NCBI RefSeq assembly: GCF_007095465.1
Contig: NZ_SDGL01000005.1
Location: 1 to 64,000, forward strand
Source of the DNA: Lactobacillus mulieris
GTDB lineage: Bacteria; Bacillota; Bacilli; Lactobacillales; Lactobacillaceae
DNA: 64,000 bases
Direction: 5' to 3'
How positions within the stretch are numbered: the first letter of the stretch is position 1; the number at the start of each line of letters is the position of its first letter. Made by a program: the position numbers and the translations under genes. A model generated the notes under the pieces. It was not told where the DNA came from. It saw nothing but the letters and a program-made list of their open reading frames with translations, and ran no database searches. Below, in pieces: positions 25,831 to 34,283 of the stretch.

Positions 25831-26517
25831 TTAATGCATCCCAAAGATTAATGGTAATGCAGCAATAGTATTATTAAGCATATGAGTTACAAATGAATAT
25901 CTTAAATCTTTGGTATTTAAATATGTTGTCGCTAAAATTGCCCCCATTACCCAATAAGTAATGATATGAATTGAGAAATTTGGATCATGCAACCAAGCAA
26001 AGAATAGACCATTGATTACAATCCCTAACCAGTAATTCAACTTATTTTCTTTAGTAAAAGCAATATTGAAAAATTGACCACGTAAGATTATTTCTTCAAA
26101 CATTGGTGCTAAGAAAATAATAAAGACAATAAAATGCCAATCCGTTCCCTTTGCTAATTGATCAATTGCTTTTTGATTAGCAGAATTGGATGAAGAGGAT
26201 AAAAACATATTTATTAAAACTTGGGCAGCAATCATTACCACAAAAGCTAAACCACTATATCCTAATTTTGACCACTTAAAATGTGGCTTCTCATTGAAAT
26301 GCCATTCATTCTCTTGCTCTAACTGTTTTTTATAGATATGATACACGAGCATCACTAACGCAATGGTTGCCACATAGAGTACAAAATGATATTTTCCAAT
26401 CATTTCTTTGTTACTATTTAATGATTTGGGAATGACATATGAACTCATTAACAATTCATATAATAAAAATGAAACTATAAAAAGACCTATTTTTTTCAAA
26501 TATGAAATAATCTTCAC
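25831..26517 (-). CDS. CPBP (CAAX/Abi) family intramembrane protease
   Basis: A 228-residue polytopic membrane protein of the Abi/CPBP family. The three family motifs are present: EEIILRG (EExxxR), FAWLHDPNFS (FxxxH) and the later HMLNN. In Lactobacillales such proteins process peptides or give bacteriocin self-immunity, but the substrate here is unknown. The start is GTG with AAAGGAGG upstream. About seven membrane helices are likely. Confidence 0.85.
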   Translation of the reverse strand: MKIISYLKKIGLFIVSFLLYELLMSSYVIPKSLNSNKEMIGKYHFVLYVATIALVMLVYHIYKKQLEQENEWHFNEKPHFKWSKLGYSGLAFVVMIAAQVLINMFLSSSSNSANQKAIDQLAKGTDWHFIVFIIFLAPMFEEIILRGQFFNIAFTKENKLNYWLGIVINGLFFAWLHDPNFSIHIITYWVMGAILATTYLNTKDLRYSFVTHMLNNTIAALPLIFGMH

Positions 26518-26577
26518 TAAATTTCCTCCTTTTCATGTGAATGTTTTTAGTATAATACATTTTTTTAGACTATACTT

Positions 26578-27336
26578 TTATTCTGCCTTACTTTCACCAA
26601 TTCGATTGAATAATGGTTGAACAATTAACCACAGAATTACAGATGTAATTATCATAAAAATTGTTCCTGCTTCTTCTGTTGTACCAACATTAAAAAACAT
26701 AAAGTTAAAACCGTTAATAGCAATTATTAACCCAATTATAACAAGAATTATTTCAATAATATTTTCAAAAATTTTGTTTCCAGAAAAAGGTAATAGAGAA
26801 ATAATTCCATATTTACAGATTTCAACTAATGCAGTGAATAAAAGCCATGCTAAACAAAAGAATGTCAAAAATACTAAATCATTGAGAAATTCAAATTTTG
26901 CATCAAAAAGTAATCTTAAACCATTTAAGACCTGGTTACTTGCCCATAAATAAGATACAACATAAGAAATAAAAGTTAACAATAATTGCCCAATAAATAG
27001 ATAGGCACAAGCTAGCAATGTACTCAACCACTGTGCAGTAAATATTTTGGTACTTGATAAAGGAACCAATTGCCAAGTTTGCTTTCTTAAATCTTTAGCA
27101 AAGTAATATATACACCATACAAAAAAGAGTAAATCAAATTTATAAAGTGTTGATGAAAAACTCATAACTAGTGGTAGACCTTTATCTTCAGGAACAAGTG
27201 AAAAATCTACGAAGCTCCAAGCTCTACCTGTAATTAAAAATACAGCTAAAATTAAGCTTATTAAAAAATACCCCAATAAGGTGATTTTGGCTTGATTTTT
27301 TTTAGTCTGAAAAAGAGAATCCGTTAAAGCTAACAC
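26578..27336 (-). CDS. ABC-transporter membrane protein, third paralogue
   Basis: A 252-residue protein with about six membrane segments. It shares KQTWQLVPLSSTKIF and ISLLPF with the two preceding permeases, so it is a diverged copy of the same gene. It starts with GTG (GGAGGG seven bases upstream) and is the last gene of the GntR-ABC operon. No ligand can be inferred from sequence. Confidence 0.75.
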   Translation of the reverse strand: MLALTDSLFQTKKNQAKITLLGYFLISLILAVFLITGRAWSFVDFSLVPEDKGLPLVMSFSSTLYKFDLLFFVWCIYYFAKDLRKQTWQLVPLSSTKIFTAQWLSTLLACAYLFIGQLLLTFISYVVSYLWASNQVLNGLRLLFDAKFEFLNDLVFLTFFCLAWLLFTALVEICKYGIISLLPFSGNKIFENIIEIILVIIGLIIAINGFNFMFFNVGTTEEAGTIFMIITSVILWLIVQPLFNRIGESKAE

Positions 27337-27350
27337 CTTAGCTCCCTCCT

Positions 27351-28148
27351 TTATACAGCCTTGGCTTCAAAGAATTTTTGATAAATCCAAGTATCAACAA
27401 TAGACCCTATTAATACAAAAATTCCAGTTTCTGCAACACTGAGCCACAATACCAATAAATTGACTTGTCGATCAATAATGCCCTTTTCGAAAACATTTGA
27501 AAAAGTATTAATAAAGTATGTAAGAATTGCGTAAAGCACTATTGCGAAAATAAAACGTAATAAGCCAACTAATTTCTTACTCTTAAAGCCCGGCAACAAA
27601 TTAACAATTGTTTTTGAAGAAAAGCTCAAGAAATTAATCATCAAAGAAAAACTAATTAATCCTAAAGCTATTAATAAAGCTATGCCCAATCCATATAGAG
27701 CAATTTCACCAATAGGTAGCTGTCCTAGGGTTTTACCTACCGAAATATCTTTTAATTCTGGCTTACTTGCCGCAAATGCTACTGATATTAAAATTGCGCA
27801 AGTTCCTAAATCAAGTAATGCCATATAAAAAAGTGTTACATAAGTTGTCAAAATATTAGCTAAAAAGAATTTTTTAGAACTAATTGGCAAAAGTTGCCAT
27901 GTTTGTGACTCATACATTTTTATTTCATCAATAAATAAAATGCACCAACTAATTAACAACGCAAAGAAACTTGTAGTTAAAGCAATAACTTCATAGCTAA
28001 CAAAAATTGATTGAAATTCTTTTGCATTTACCAAATACAAATATGTTCCAATTGCCATAATCGCTGCTAATTGAATCAGGTAAATCATTAAAATCTTTTT
28101 AGCTTTTTTTGCTTGAAGTAGCTTAAATACTGTACTAAAACTCGTCAT
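27351..28148 (-). CDS. ABC-transporter membrane protein, second paralogue
   Basis: A 265-residue polytopic protein. Motifs shared with its neighbour include MTSFS..FK at the start, SQTWQLLPISSKK, NLLPGFKSKKLV and a FFEAKA ending. I place the start at the ATG at 28148 because GGAGG covers the first codons of the longer frame, five bases before this ATG. It lies 14 bases from the first permease gene. Confidence 0.8.
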   Translation of the reverse strand: MTSFSTVFKLLQAKKAKKILMIYLIQLAAIMAIGTYLYLVNAKEFQSIFVSYEVIALTTSFFALLISWCILFIDEIKMYESQTWQLLPISSKKFFLANILTTYVTLFYMALLDLGTCAILISVAFAASKPELKDISVGKTLGQLPIGEIALYGLGIALLIALGLISFSLMINFLSFSSKTIVNLLPGFKSKKLVGLLRFIFAIVLYAILTYFINTFSNVFEKGIIDRQVNLLVLWLSVAETGIFVLIGSIVDTWIYQKFFEAKAV

Positions 28149-28162
28149 TTTATCCTCCATTT

Positions 28163-28975
28163 CTAATTAGCCTTGGCTTCAAAGAATCTCTTTAAAAGAT
28201 ATAAGTTGACTGCTGTAATGACTAAAATAAACAATAAAGAAATTCCATTACTTGTCCATAAAGCACTTAATCCAGAACTTGATAAAGCTGCCAAAGGATT
28301 ATCCTTTATTTTTAAAAGTGATTCAAAGGCAAAACTAGAAACATTACCAATAATCAAATAACCAATTATTCCAATAATTATTCGAACTAAATTTACTAAG
28401 TTCTTACTCTTAAATCCTGGTAATAAATTGACAATCACTTGCGATACCATTACTAAAAAGATAATTATTACCATGAAACTAATTGCTGATAGTACAAATA
28501 AACATCCTAATGAAATCATGTAGACTGCCATTTGCCCTAATACAGAAGTTGATGTAGGGTTATTAAGAGCTTTCGATATTTCAGAAAAATTTATTGGATA
28601 AGAAACTGCAAATGCTCCCAAAATTAGCCCAAAATTTATAACTTGAAATACTAAAAATAATGCTATTGCTAAATAAGTAGTTAATTGATTTGTTAAATAT
28701 AACTTAATTGACGAAACTGGCATTAGTTGCCAAGTTTGACTTTTATAGCTTTTTATTTCTTTATTGAGCAAATAAAAGTATAAAAACAAACCAGCTAAAA
28801 CAAGTGTGATAGCTTCAGCTAAAAACGCACTTTCATAAGGTAGCCTAACACTATTAGAAAATTGAAAGTATAGTCCAATTGCAATCATTCCAACTAATTG
28901 CACTAAATATATCCAACTTGCAATTTTTAACTTAGGTAGCTGCATTACCTTAAATAACTTACTAAAAGAGGTCAT
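28163..28975 (-). CDS. ABC-transporter membrane protein, first paralogue
   Basis: A 270-residue protein with six likely membrane segments and the paralogue motifs SQTWQLMPVSSIKLY and NLLPGFKSKNLV. Its ATG directly follows the stop of the ATPase gene, so the two are coupled. It most likely forms the transport channel with the ATPase, perhaps as a heteromer with the next protein. Confidence 0.82.
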   Translation of the reverse strand: MTSFSKLFKVMQLPKLKIASWIYLVQLVGMIAIGLYFQFSNSVRLPYESAFLAEAITLVLAGLFLYFYLLNKEIKSYKSQTWQLMPVSSIKLYLTNQLTTYLAIALFLVFQVINFGLILGAFAVSYPINFSEISKALNNPTSTSVLGQMAVYMISLGCLFVLSAISFMVIIIFLVMVSQVIVNLLPGFKSKNLVNLVRIIIGIIGYLIIGNVSSFAFESLLKIKDNPLAALSSSGLSALWTSNGISLLFILVITAVNLYLLKRFFEAKAN

Positions 28976-29677
28976 TTATTCTTCCCCCTCATAAAAGGCT
29001 TGGTAGAAGGATTCAATACTGGTATTCTCACTTCTAATTTGATCAGCACTTTGATGAGTTAAAATTCTGTTATCTTTCAAAATAATAACTTCATCAAGCA
29101 AAGTTGCAATTTCATTAACAAAATGGTCAGAAATCAAAATAGTAGCATTGTCATCTTTCCACAAAATAATAGAATTAATAATCTTCTTTCTTGCCATTGG
29201 GTCAATTCCTGAAAATGGTTCATCTAAAAGATACAAATCTGCTTTTCTAGCAAATGTTAAAGCAATTACCAACTTTTCACGCATCCCCCGTGAAAGTTGA
29301 CCTAAACGCATATCAGGTGATAACTTCATGAATTCACGTAATTTAGTAAATTCTTCTAAATCAAAATCAGAATAAATAGTTTCATAAAACTTAATTACAT
29401 GTTTAATTTTGGTTGAATCTGAAAAACCAGTTAGTTTATCTGTAAATGCTAATTTAGCTTTTTTCTCTGCTTCACCACTTTTTCCTGCCACTTTAATACT
29501 ACCGGACCAATTCTTGGCAACGCCAGCAATGCAACGCATTAAAGTAGTCTTACCTGCACCATTTTCTCCTAACAAGGCAACAATTTTTCCTTGGGCGAGA
29601 TCTAAATTAATATTATCCAGAATTACTTTTTGATTTTTCTTGTAAGTTAAATTTTGAATTTCTAATGCTTTGTTCAT
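28976..29677 (-). CDS. ABC transporter ATP-binding protein (YtrB-like)
   Basis: A 233-residue nucleotide-binding subunit. Walker A is LLGENGAGKTTLM, the signature is LGQLSRGMREKLVIAL (Q/R-S-R-G in place of the canonical LSGGQ), Walker B is LYLLDEPFSGID and the H-loop is ISDHF. Its start overlaps the regulator stop by one base. With a YtrA-type regulator and several small permeases it resembles the YtrABCDEF systems that answer cell-wall antibiotics in Bacillus; that role is inference here. Confidence 0.9.
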   Translation of the reverse strand: MNKALEIQNLTYKKNQKVILDNINLDLAQGKIVALLGENGAGKTTLMRCIAGVAKNWSGSIKVAGKSGEAEKKAKLAFTDKLTGFSDSTKIKHVIKFYETIYSDFDLEEFTKLREFMKLSPDMRLGQLSRGMREKLVIALTFARKADLYLLDEPFSGIDPMARKKIINSIILWKDDNATILISDHFVNEIATLLDEVIILKDNRILTHQSADQIRSENTSIESFYQAFYEGEE

Positions 29678-30045
29678 TACTTTTCTCCTAAACTCTCTAA
29701 ATATTCTGATAGTGTTGGAACAAGTTCGTCATTCTTGATGCCTAAACGATGCATGTTTTCGACAAAATCATCTAATTCTCGCGTTAATAACTCTTTTTTG
29801 GTCTTTTCTAAAAGAGCAGTATCTTCAGTAACAAAATTACCTTCTCCACGTTTGGTAAATAAAATCCCCTGATTATTCATCTCTTGCAATGCTCTTTGAA
29901 CTGTATTGACGTTAACCGTTAAATCAACAGCTAGCTGTCTAACAGATGGAATTCTTTGACCAGCTGGTAATTCTCCTTGCACTATGAGCCGATATAAATA
30001 TTGCTCAATTTGAATATAAATAGGCACATTGTCTTTAAATTCCAT
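29677..30045 (-). CDS. GntR-family regulator, YtrA subfamily
   Basis: A 122-residue repressor-like protein with only the winged-helix domain (VPIYIQIEQYLYRLIVQGELPAGQRIPSVRQLAVDLTVNVNTVQRALQEM in essence) and a short C-terminal helix, the layout of the YtrA subfamily. It is the first gene of the ABC operon. A palindrome overlapping its own transcription start points to autorepression, as known for YtrA. Confidence 0.9.
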   Translation of the reverse strand: MEFKDNVPIYIQIEQYLYRLIVQGELPAGQRIPSVRQLAVDLTVNVNTVQRALQEMNNQGILFTKRGEGNFVTEDTALLEKTKKELLTRELDDFVENMHRLGIKNDELVPTLSEYLESLGEK

Positions 30046-30072
30046 ATTCTCGCCTCATTTATTGTGTTAGTC

Positions 30073-30083
30073 GTGTAATACAC
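30073..30083. promoter_or_regulatory. Candidate operator of the GntR regulator
   Basis: GTGTAATACAC is a perfect palindrome around a central A. It sits at the expected transcription start, seven bases from the -10 box. GTG...CAC half-sites are usual for GntR regulators. A weaker GTGTTA lies next to it at 30064-30069. Confidence 0.6.
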
Positions 30084-30087
30084 TATT

Positions 30088-30116
30088 ATGTTATCTTAAC
30101 TTATACTTTTTTGCAA
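30088..30116 (-). promoter_or_regulatory. Promoter of the GntR-ABC operon
   Basis: On the minus strand, -35 TTGCAA (30116-30111), a 17-base spacer and -10 TAACAT (30093-30088). Transcription would begin near 30081, inside the palindromic operator. Confidence 0.55.
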
Positions 30117-30248
30117 GTAGATAGTTTTTATGTTTCACAATTTTTCATTTATTGATATTTTCCAAAAAAATAAGCCAACAAATACCTATATATCAGTATT
30201 TATCAGCTATATTTTTTATTAATTAGTATTAGTGCATAACTTTTTCTT

Positions 30249-30294
30249 AATTTTTTATTATCAAAGAAGCTTTATATATCAATAATAAAAAATT
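30249..30294. repeat. A+T-only inverted repeat downstream of pepT
   Basis: Perfect 13-base arms (AATTTTTTATTAT and ATAATAAAAAATT) flank a 20-base loop. It lies 45 bases after the pepT stop in a 293-base gap (30046-30338) with no gene. It may act as a weak 3' end for pepT; the stem has no G or C. Confidence 0.4.
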
Positions 30295-30338
30295 ATTCAT
30301 TAAAGCAAAGTAAAAATATTTATATTAATTTTGTTTCA

Positions 30339-31577
30339 CTACTTGCTTCTTTCTGCGTGTAATTCTGCCATTTTAACCATTACATCGACAGCTTTCCACA
30401 TAGATTCAAGCACAGTATATTCAAAGCGACCATGCATGTTTTCTTCACCAGCAAATAAGTTTGGACAAGGAAGCCCCATGTAAGTTAATTGAGAACCATC
30501 AGTACCACCACGTACTGGATCTTCATTGATTGTCAAGCCTTCAGCCTTGTAAGCATCACGAGCCAAATCTACAACTTCCATGTGCTTCTTAAGTTCATCA
30601 GCCATGTTGTAGTATTGGTCCCACATCTTGAGCTTAAGACGTTCTTCGCCAAATTCATCGTTCATTTTCTTTACAATTGATTTAACCAAGTTCTTACGAG
30701 CTTCAAGGCCATCACGTTCAAAGTCACGAATAATGTAGTCAAGGTGAGCATTATCAACGGTACCTTGGAAGTTCATCAAGTGGTAGAATCCTTCTCTACC
30801 TTCAGTTTGTTCTGGGACTTCATTTTGTGGCAATGAGTTTTGGAAGTTAATACCAACTTGAATAGCATTAATCATTTGGCCTTTAGCAACAGCTGGGTGA
30901 ACATTAACTCCTTGAATGTCGAGTCCAAATTGTGCAGCTGAAAAAGTACCCCAGTCAAGTTTACCAGGTGCTTCACCATCAACAGTGTAAGCAAAATCAG
31001 CTCCAAAATCTTCAACATCAAAGTGTCCAGCACCAGTACCGATTTCTTCATCTGGAGTAAAGCCTAAGCGAATACGACCGTGCTTAATTTCAGGATGAGC
31101 AAGCAGATATTCAGCAAATGTTACTAATTCACTAACACCACACTTGTCATCCCCATCAAGTAAGGTATCACCTGAGGCAGAAATAATAGTTTGACCTTTA
31201 TATTTCTTCATATTAGGGAAAACTGCTGGATCTAAGTAAAATTCACTATCACCTAATTGAATCTTACTTTCTCCATCATAGTTTTCTGTGATTTGAGGTT
31301 TAATGTTTTCACTATTAAAATCAGCTGTATCACAGTGTGCTAAAAAGCCCATAACTGGCATATCGTAGTCAACATTTGATGGAATTTCAGCAATTAAAAC
31401 ACCAGCTTTTTCATTATAATGAATGTCTGATAGGCCTAGTTCTTCCAAATCTTTCTTGATAACCATTTGGAAATCAACTTCACGTTGAGTTGATGGGAAA
31501 CGGTCAGCGTGTTCATCAGAACGAGAATTGATTTTTACATATTTCAAAAAACGTGGTAGTAAATTTGGATATTCCAT
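30339..31577 (-). CDS. pepT: Peptidase T (tripeptide aminopeptidase)
   Basis: A zinc-dependent cytoplasmic M20B aminopeptidase that releases the N-terminal residue of tripeptides, part of amino-acid supply from peptides. Metal and catalytic motifs are visible: FLAHCDTADF, GDDKCGVSE, the catalytic DEEIG, the TVDGE metal ligand and a C-terminal GGTDGSQLTYMGLPCPN...GEENMHGRFE. 412 residues is normal. It is the last gene of the rpoD-trmK-nif3 side of the block, 16 bases after nif3. Confidence 0.96.
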   Translation of the reverse strand: MEYPNLLPRFLKYVKINSRSDEHADRFPSTQREVDFQMVIKKDLEELGLSDIHYNEKAGVLIAEIPSNVDYDMPVMGFLAHCDTADFNSENIKPQITENYDGESKIQLGDSEFYLDPAVFPNMKKYKGQTIISASGDTLLDGDDKCGVSELVTFAEYLLAHPEIKHGRIRLGFTPDEEIGTGAGHFDVEDFGADFAYTVDGEAPGKLDWGTFSAAQFGLDIQGVNVHPAVAKGQMINAIQVGINFQNSLPQNEVPEQTEGREGFYHLMNFQGTVDNAHLDYIIRDFERDGLEARKNLVKSIVKKMNDEFGEERLKLKMWDQYYNMADELKKHMEVVDLARDAYKAEGLTINEDPVRGGTDGSQLTYMGLPCPNLFAGEENMHGRFEYTVLESMWKAVDVMVKMAELHAERSK

Positions 31578-31593
31578 AATTATTTCTTCTTTC

Positions 31594-32391
31594 TTACATT
31601 AAATCTTGGAATGGATCAGTTGATTCTTGGGAGATTACAATCTCAACTGGCCAATTTTCACTAGCCTTGAAATCATCAAGCACTTCAGCACATTTTGTCT
31701 TGAAAAGACTTTCGGTGTAGTGACCAGGGTCAACTACTGTTAAACCACTAGAAATCATATCATGACCAACGTGGTAGTAGACGTCCCCAGTGATATATGC
31801 ATCCAAGTTATCTTTCAGAGCATCACGCCAGAACTTGCCACCATCACCACATACAAAACCAACTGTTGATATTATTTTATCATTATTAGCTGTGATTAGG
31901 CGAACAAAGTCAACATTCATTTGCTTTTTGGTGTAATAAGCAAAATCAATTGCTTTCATCGGTTTGGGTAGTTTCCCCTTTCGGCCAACTGCAATCCCAT
32001 CATCATCAATTGCAAAAGGCTCAATATTAGTTAAACCTAATTCCTCTGCTTGCCAATCACTTGAACCATTTTCGGCCTTATCTGAATTAGTATGGATAGA
32101 ATAAACGGTAATTCCGTGAGCAATAATTTTTCCATACATTGCATTTTGTGGATCACTGAAGTCTAAATTTCTAGCAGGTCTAAACATTACTGGGTGGTGA
32201 GAAATAATTAAATCGACACCTTTTTTTATTGCTTCGTCAACCACATTTGGGCGCACATCAAGTGTAGTCATAATTTTAGTAACTTCTGCATCAACTGAGC
32301 CAATTTGAAGTCCAACAGGATCTCCGCTGCTCGCAATATTTTCAGGAAAACGTTCATTTAATTTAGCAATTATATCTTTAACTTTAGTCAT
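31594..32391 (-). CDS. Nif3-like dinuclear metal-centre protein (YqfO family)
   Basis: A 265-residue member of the NIF3 family with its metal ligands in ISHHPVMF, the IHTNSDKAENGSSDW segment and the C-terminal VVDPGHYTES. Some members have GTP cyclohydrolase-like or unknown hydrolase activity; the role in the cell is not established. It overlaps trmK by eight bases, a pairing conserved across Firmicutes. The CutA-like insertion of Bacillus YqfO is missing, so this is the short form. Confidence 0.9.
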   Translation of the reverse strand: MTKVKDIIAKLNERFPENIASSGDPVGLQIGSVDAEVTKIMTTLDVRPNVVDEAIKKGVDLIISHHPVMFRPARNLDFSDPQNAMYGKIIAHGITVYSIHTNSDKAENGSSDWQAEELGLTNIEPFAIDDDGIAVGRKGKLPKPMKAIDFAYYTKKQMNVDFVRLITANNDKIISTVGFVCGDGGKFWRDALKDNLDAYITGDVYYHVGHDMISSGLTVVDPGHYTESLFKTKCAEVLDDFKASENWPVEIVISQESTDPFQDLM

Positions 32392-33073
32392 TTTCTAGCT
32401 CTCCTTCAATAAACTTAATTCTTTGTTCAACTTCAGAAATGCGGGCCATATCTTTATTTTTAGCCTTATTTAAATTGAGTAACAATTGCTTTTGATAAGC
32501 TAGTTGATTAGTCCATTTTTTTGTAAAAACAGCAGTTTTTTCCTTTAACAAAAATGGACCAAAGAGAAGTTCCTTATCAGTTAGTGAATGTTTGCTAGTA
32601 GTTAATGTAGCTTTAATCAATTCATAGATATGCCCAGCTGTATCAATTATCTCTTCTTGAATAATCTGGTAATTATTTTCCATTAACCATTTTCTAACAC
32701 GTGGTTCACCAATATTTGGTTCCAAGATTAAAGTAGGATATAAGTTTCCATTTACTTTAGCTGTTTCAAGCAAATCAGACATTAACTTTCCACCCATTCC
32801 AGCGATAACAACTGTCTGGATATTGTCTTCTGGTCTTAACGTTTCTAAACCACTACCAAGTCTTGTTTCTATATTTTTACTTAAACCTGCTGCAAGAATG
32901 TCAGTTTTGGCATTATCTAGTGGCCCTTCAGCAACATCTGAAGCAATTGCAAAGTCAATTTTCCCTGATTTAACCAAATCAATTGGTAAGTATGCATGAT
33001 CCGTTCCTATATCAGCTAAACGTGTATTTTCGTCTACCATTGCCGCCAAATGGGCAAGTCTTGTTTCAAGCAT
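32384..33073 (-). CDS. trmK: tRNA (adenine22-N1)-methyltransferase TrmK
   Basis: TrmK methylates A22 of tRNA. The 229-residue protein has the class I SAM site LADIGTDHAYLPIDLV and the NPPY-like region VIAGMGGKLMSDLL, with LEPNIGEPRVRKWL further on, all typical of the TrmK/YqfN family. The start is set at the ATG at 33073 because AGGAGGG lies six bases before it; the frame is open ten codons further up without a ribosome site. It is separated from rpoD by a terminator. Confidence 0.92.
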   Translation of the reverse strand: MLETRLAHLAAMVDENTRLADIGTDHAYLPIDLVKSGKIDFAIASDVAEGPLDNAKTDILAAGLSKNIETRLGSGLETLRPEDNIQTVVIAGMGGKLMSDLLETAKVNGNLYPTLILEPNIGEPRVRKWLMENNYQIIQEEIIDTAGHIYELIKATLTTSKHSLTDKELLFGPFLLKEKTAVFTKKWTNQLAYQKQLLLNLNKAKNKDMARISEVEQRIKFIEGELEND

Positions 33074-33135
33074 GCTATCCCTCCTATTAATTGATTGTAT
33101 CAAAAAAGCTCTTGCTAATGGGGAAATAATATTAA

Positions 33136-33171
33136 GTAAAAAAAACAGATAGCAAATGCTATCTGTTATTT
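33136..33171 (-). terminator. Intrinsic terminator after rpoD
   Basis: On the minus strand AACAGATAGCA and TGCTATCTGTT form an 11-base stem with a short loop and run into eight T. It ends the dnaG-rpoD transcript just after the rpoD stop at 33177. Confidence 0.85.
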
Positions 33172-33176
33172 CTTTA

Positions 33177-34271
33177 TTAATCTAAGAAATCCTTTAATTG
33201 GTTTGATCTACTTGGGTGACGTAATTTACGTAAAGCCTTTGCTTCAATCTGACGAATACGTTCACGAGTAACTCCAAACACCTTACCAACTTCTTCCAAG
33301 GTTCTAGTCCGGCCATCATCTAAACCGAAACGTAAGCGAAGAACGTTTTCTTCACGATCAGTTAATGTATCAAGTACTTCTTCAAGTTGTTCCTTAAGCA
33401 TTTCATATGAAGCATGTTGTTCAGGACTAGTTGCATCCTTATCTTCAATAAAGTCACCTAAGTGTGAATCGTCTTCTTCACCAATTGGTGTTTCAAGAGA
33501 AACTGGTTCTTGGGCAATCTTTAAGATATCACGTACCTTATCTGTTCCCATGTCCATTTCTGCACCAATTTCTTCAGGCGTTGGTTCACGTCCTAAATCT
33601 TGTAAAAGTTGACGTTGAATTCTGATTAACTTGTTAATTGTTTCAACCATGTGAACTGGAATTCTAATTGTTCTAGCCTGGTCTGCAATTGCACGTGTAA
33701 TTGCTTGACGAATCCACCAAGTAGCATAAGTTGAAAACTTGAAACCAAGCTTATAGTTAAACTTGTCAACAGCCTTCATTAACCCCATATTACCTTCTTG
33801 GATTAAGTCTAGGAATTGCATTCCACGACCAACATAACGTTTAGCAATTGAAACAACTAATCTCAAGTTAGCTTCTGCAAGTTCTTGCTTTGCTTCTTCA
33901 TCACCATCTTGAATTCTCTTAGCAAGAGCAATTTCTTCATCAGCATTCAAAAGAGGAACCCGACCAATTTCCTTTAAGTACATTCTAACTGGGTCATTCA
34001 TTCGCACACTTGCAGGTGCAGATAAATCTTTAAGTTCTTCTTTTTCAACATCTTTCTGCTTCTTTAAGGCTAAGTTTGATGGTTCACCGTTTGCATCAAC
34101 GATACTGATTCCATTATCTTCGAATTCTTGAACCAGTTGGTCAACAGCCTTGCCCTCAAGCTTGTATGGCTTGATTAACTTTTCAGTAAAGTCGGTTTCA
34201 GTAATCTCTTTACTCTTTTTGACTTCTTTGACAAGTTCTTTAACTTTTTTGTCTAAAGTCATATCTGCCAT
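33177..34271 (-). CDS. rpoD: Primary RNA polymerase sigma factor SigA (RpoD)
   Basis: The housekeeping sigma-70 factor. A short region 1.1 is followed by 1.2 ([16 protein letters not shown]), 2.1-2.4 ending [17 protein letters not shown], region 3 and region 4.2 with [22 protein letters not shown]. 364 residues is usual for Firmicutes. GGGAGG lies seven bases before the ATG. It follows dnaG by 12 bases, the classic macromolecular synthesis operon order rpsU-dnaG-rpoD in modified form. Confidence 0.98.
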   Translation of the reverse strand: MADMTLDKKVKELVKEVKKSKEITETDFTEKLIKPYKLEGKAVDQLVQEFEDNGISIVDANGEPSNLALKKQKDVEKEELKDLSAPASVRMNDPVRMYLKEIGRVPLLNADEEIALAKRIQDGDEEAKQELAEANLRLVVSIAKRYVGRGMQFLDLIQEGNMGLMKAVDKFNYKLGFKFSTYATWWIRQAITRAIADQARTIRIPVHMVETINKLIRIQRQLLQDLGREPTPEEIGAEMDMGTDKVRDILKIAQEPVSLETPIGEEDDSHLGDFIEDKDATSPEQHASYEMLKEQLEEVLDTLTDREENVLRLRFGLDDGRTRTLEEVGKVFGVTRERIRQIEAKALRKLRHPSRSNQLKDFLD

Positions 34272-34283
34272 TAATAAGCCTCC

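Noticed and set aside
30046..30338. A small RNA or gene in the 293-base AT-rich gap
   Set aside because: I see the GntR promoter, operator and an AT inverted repeat, but no frame with a ribosome site and no strong terminator that would mark an RNA gene.
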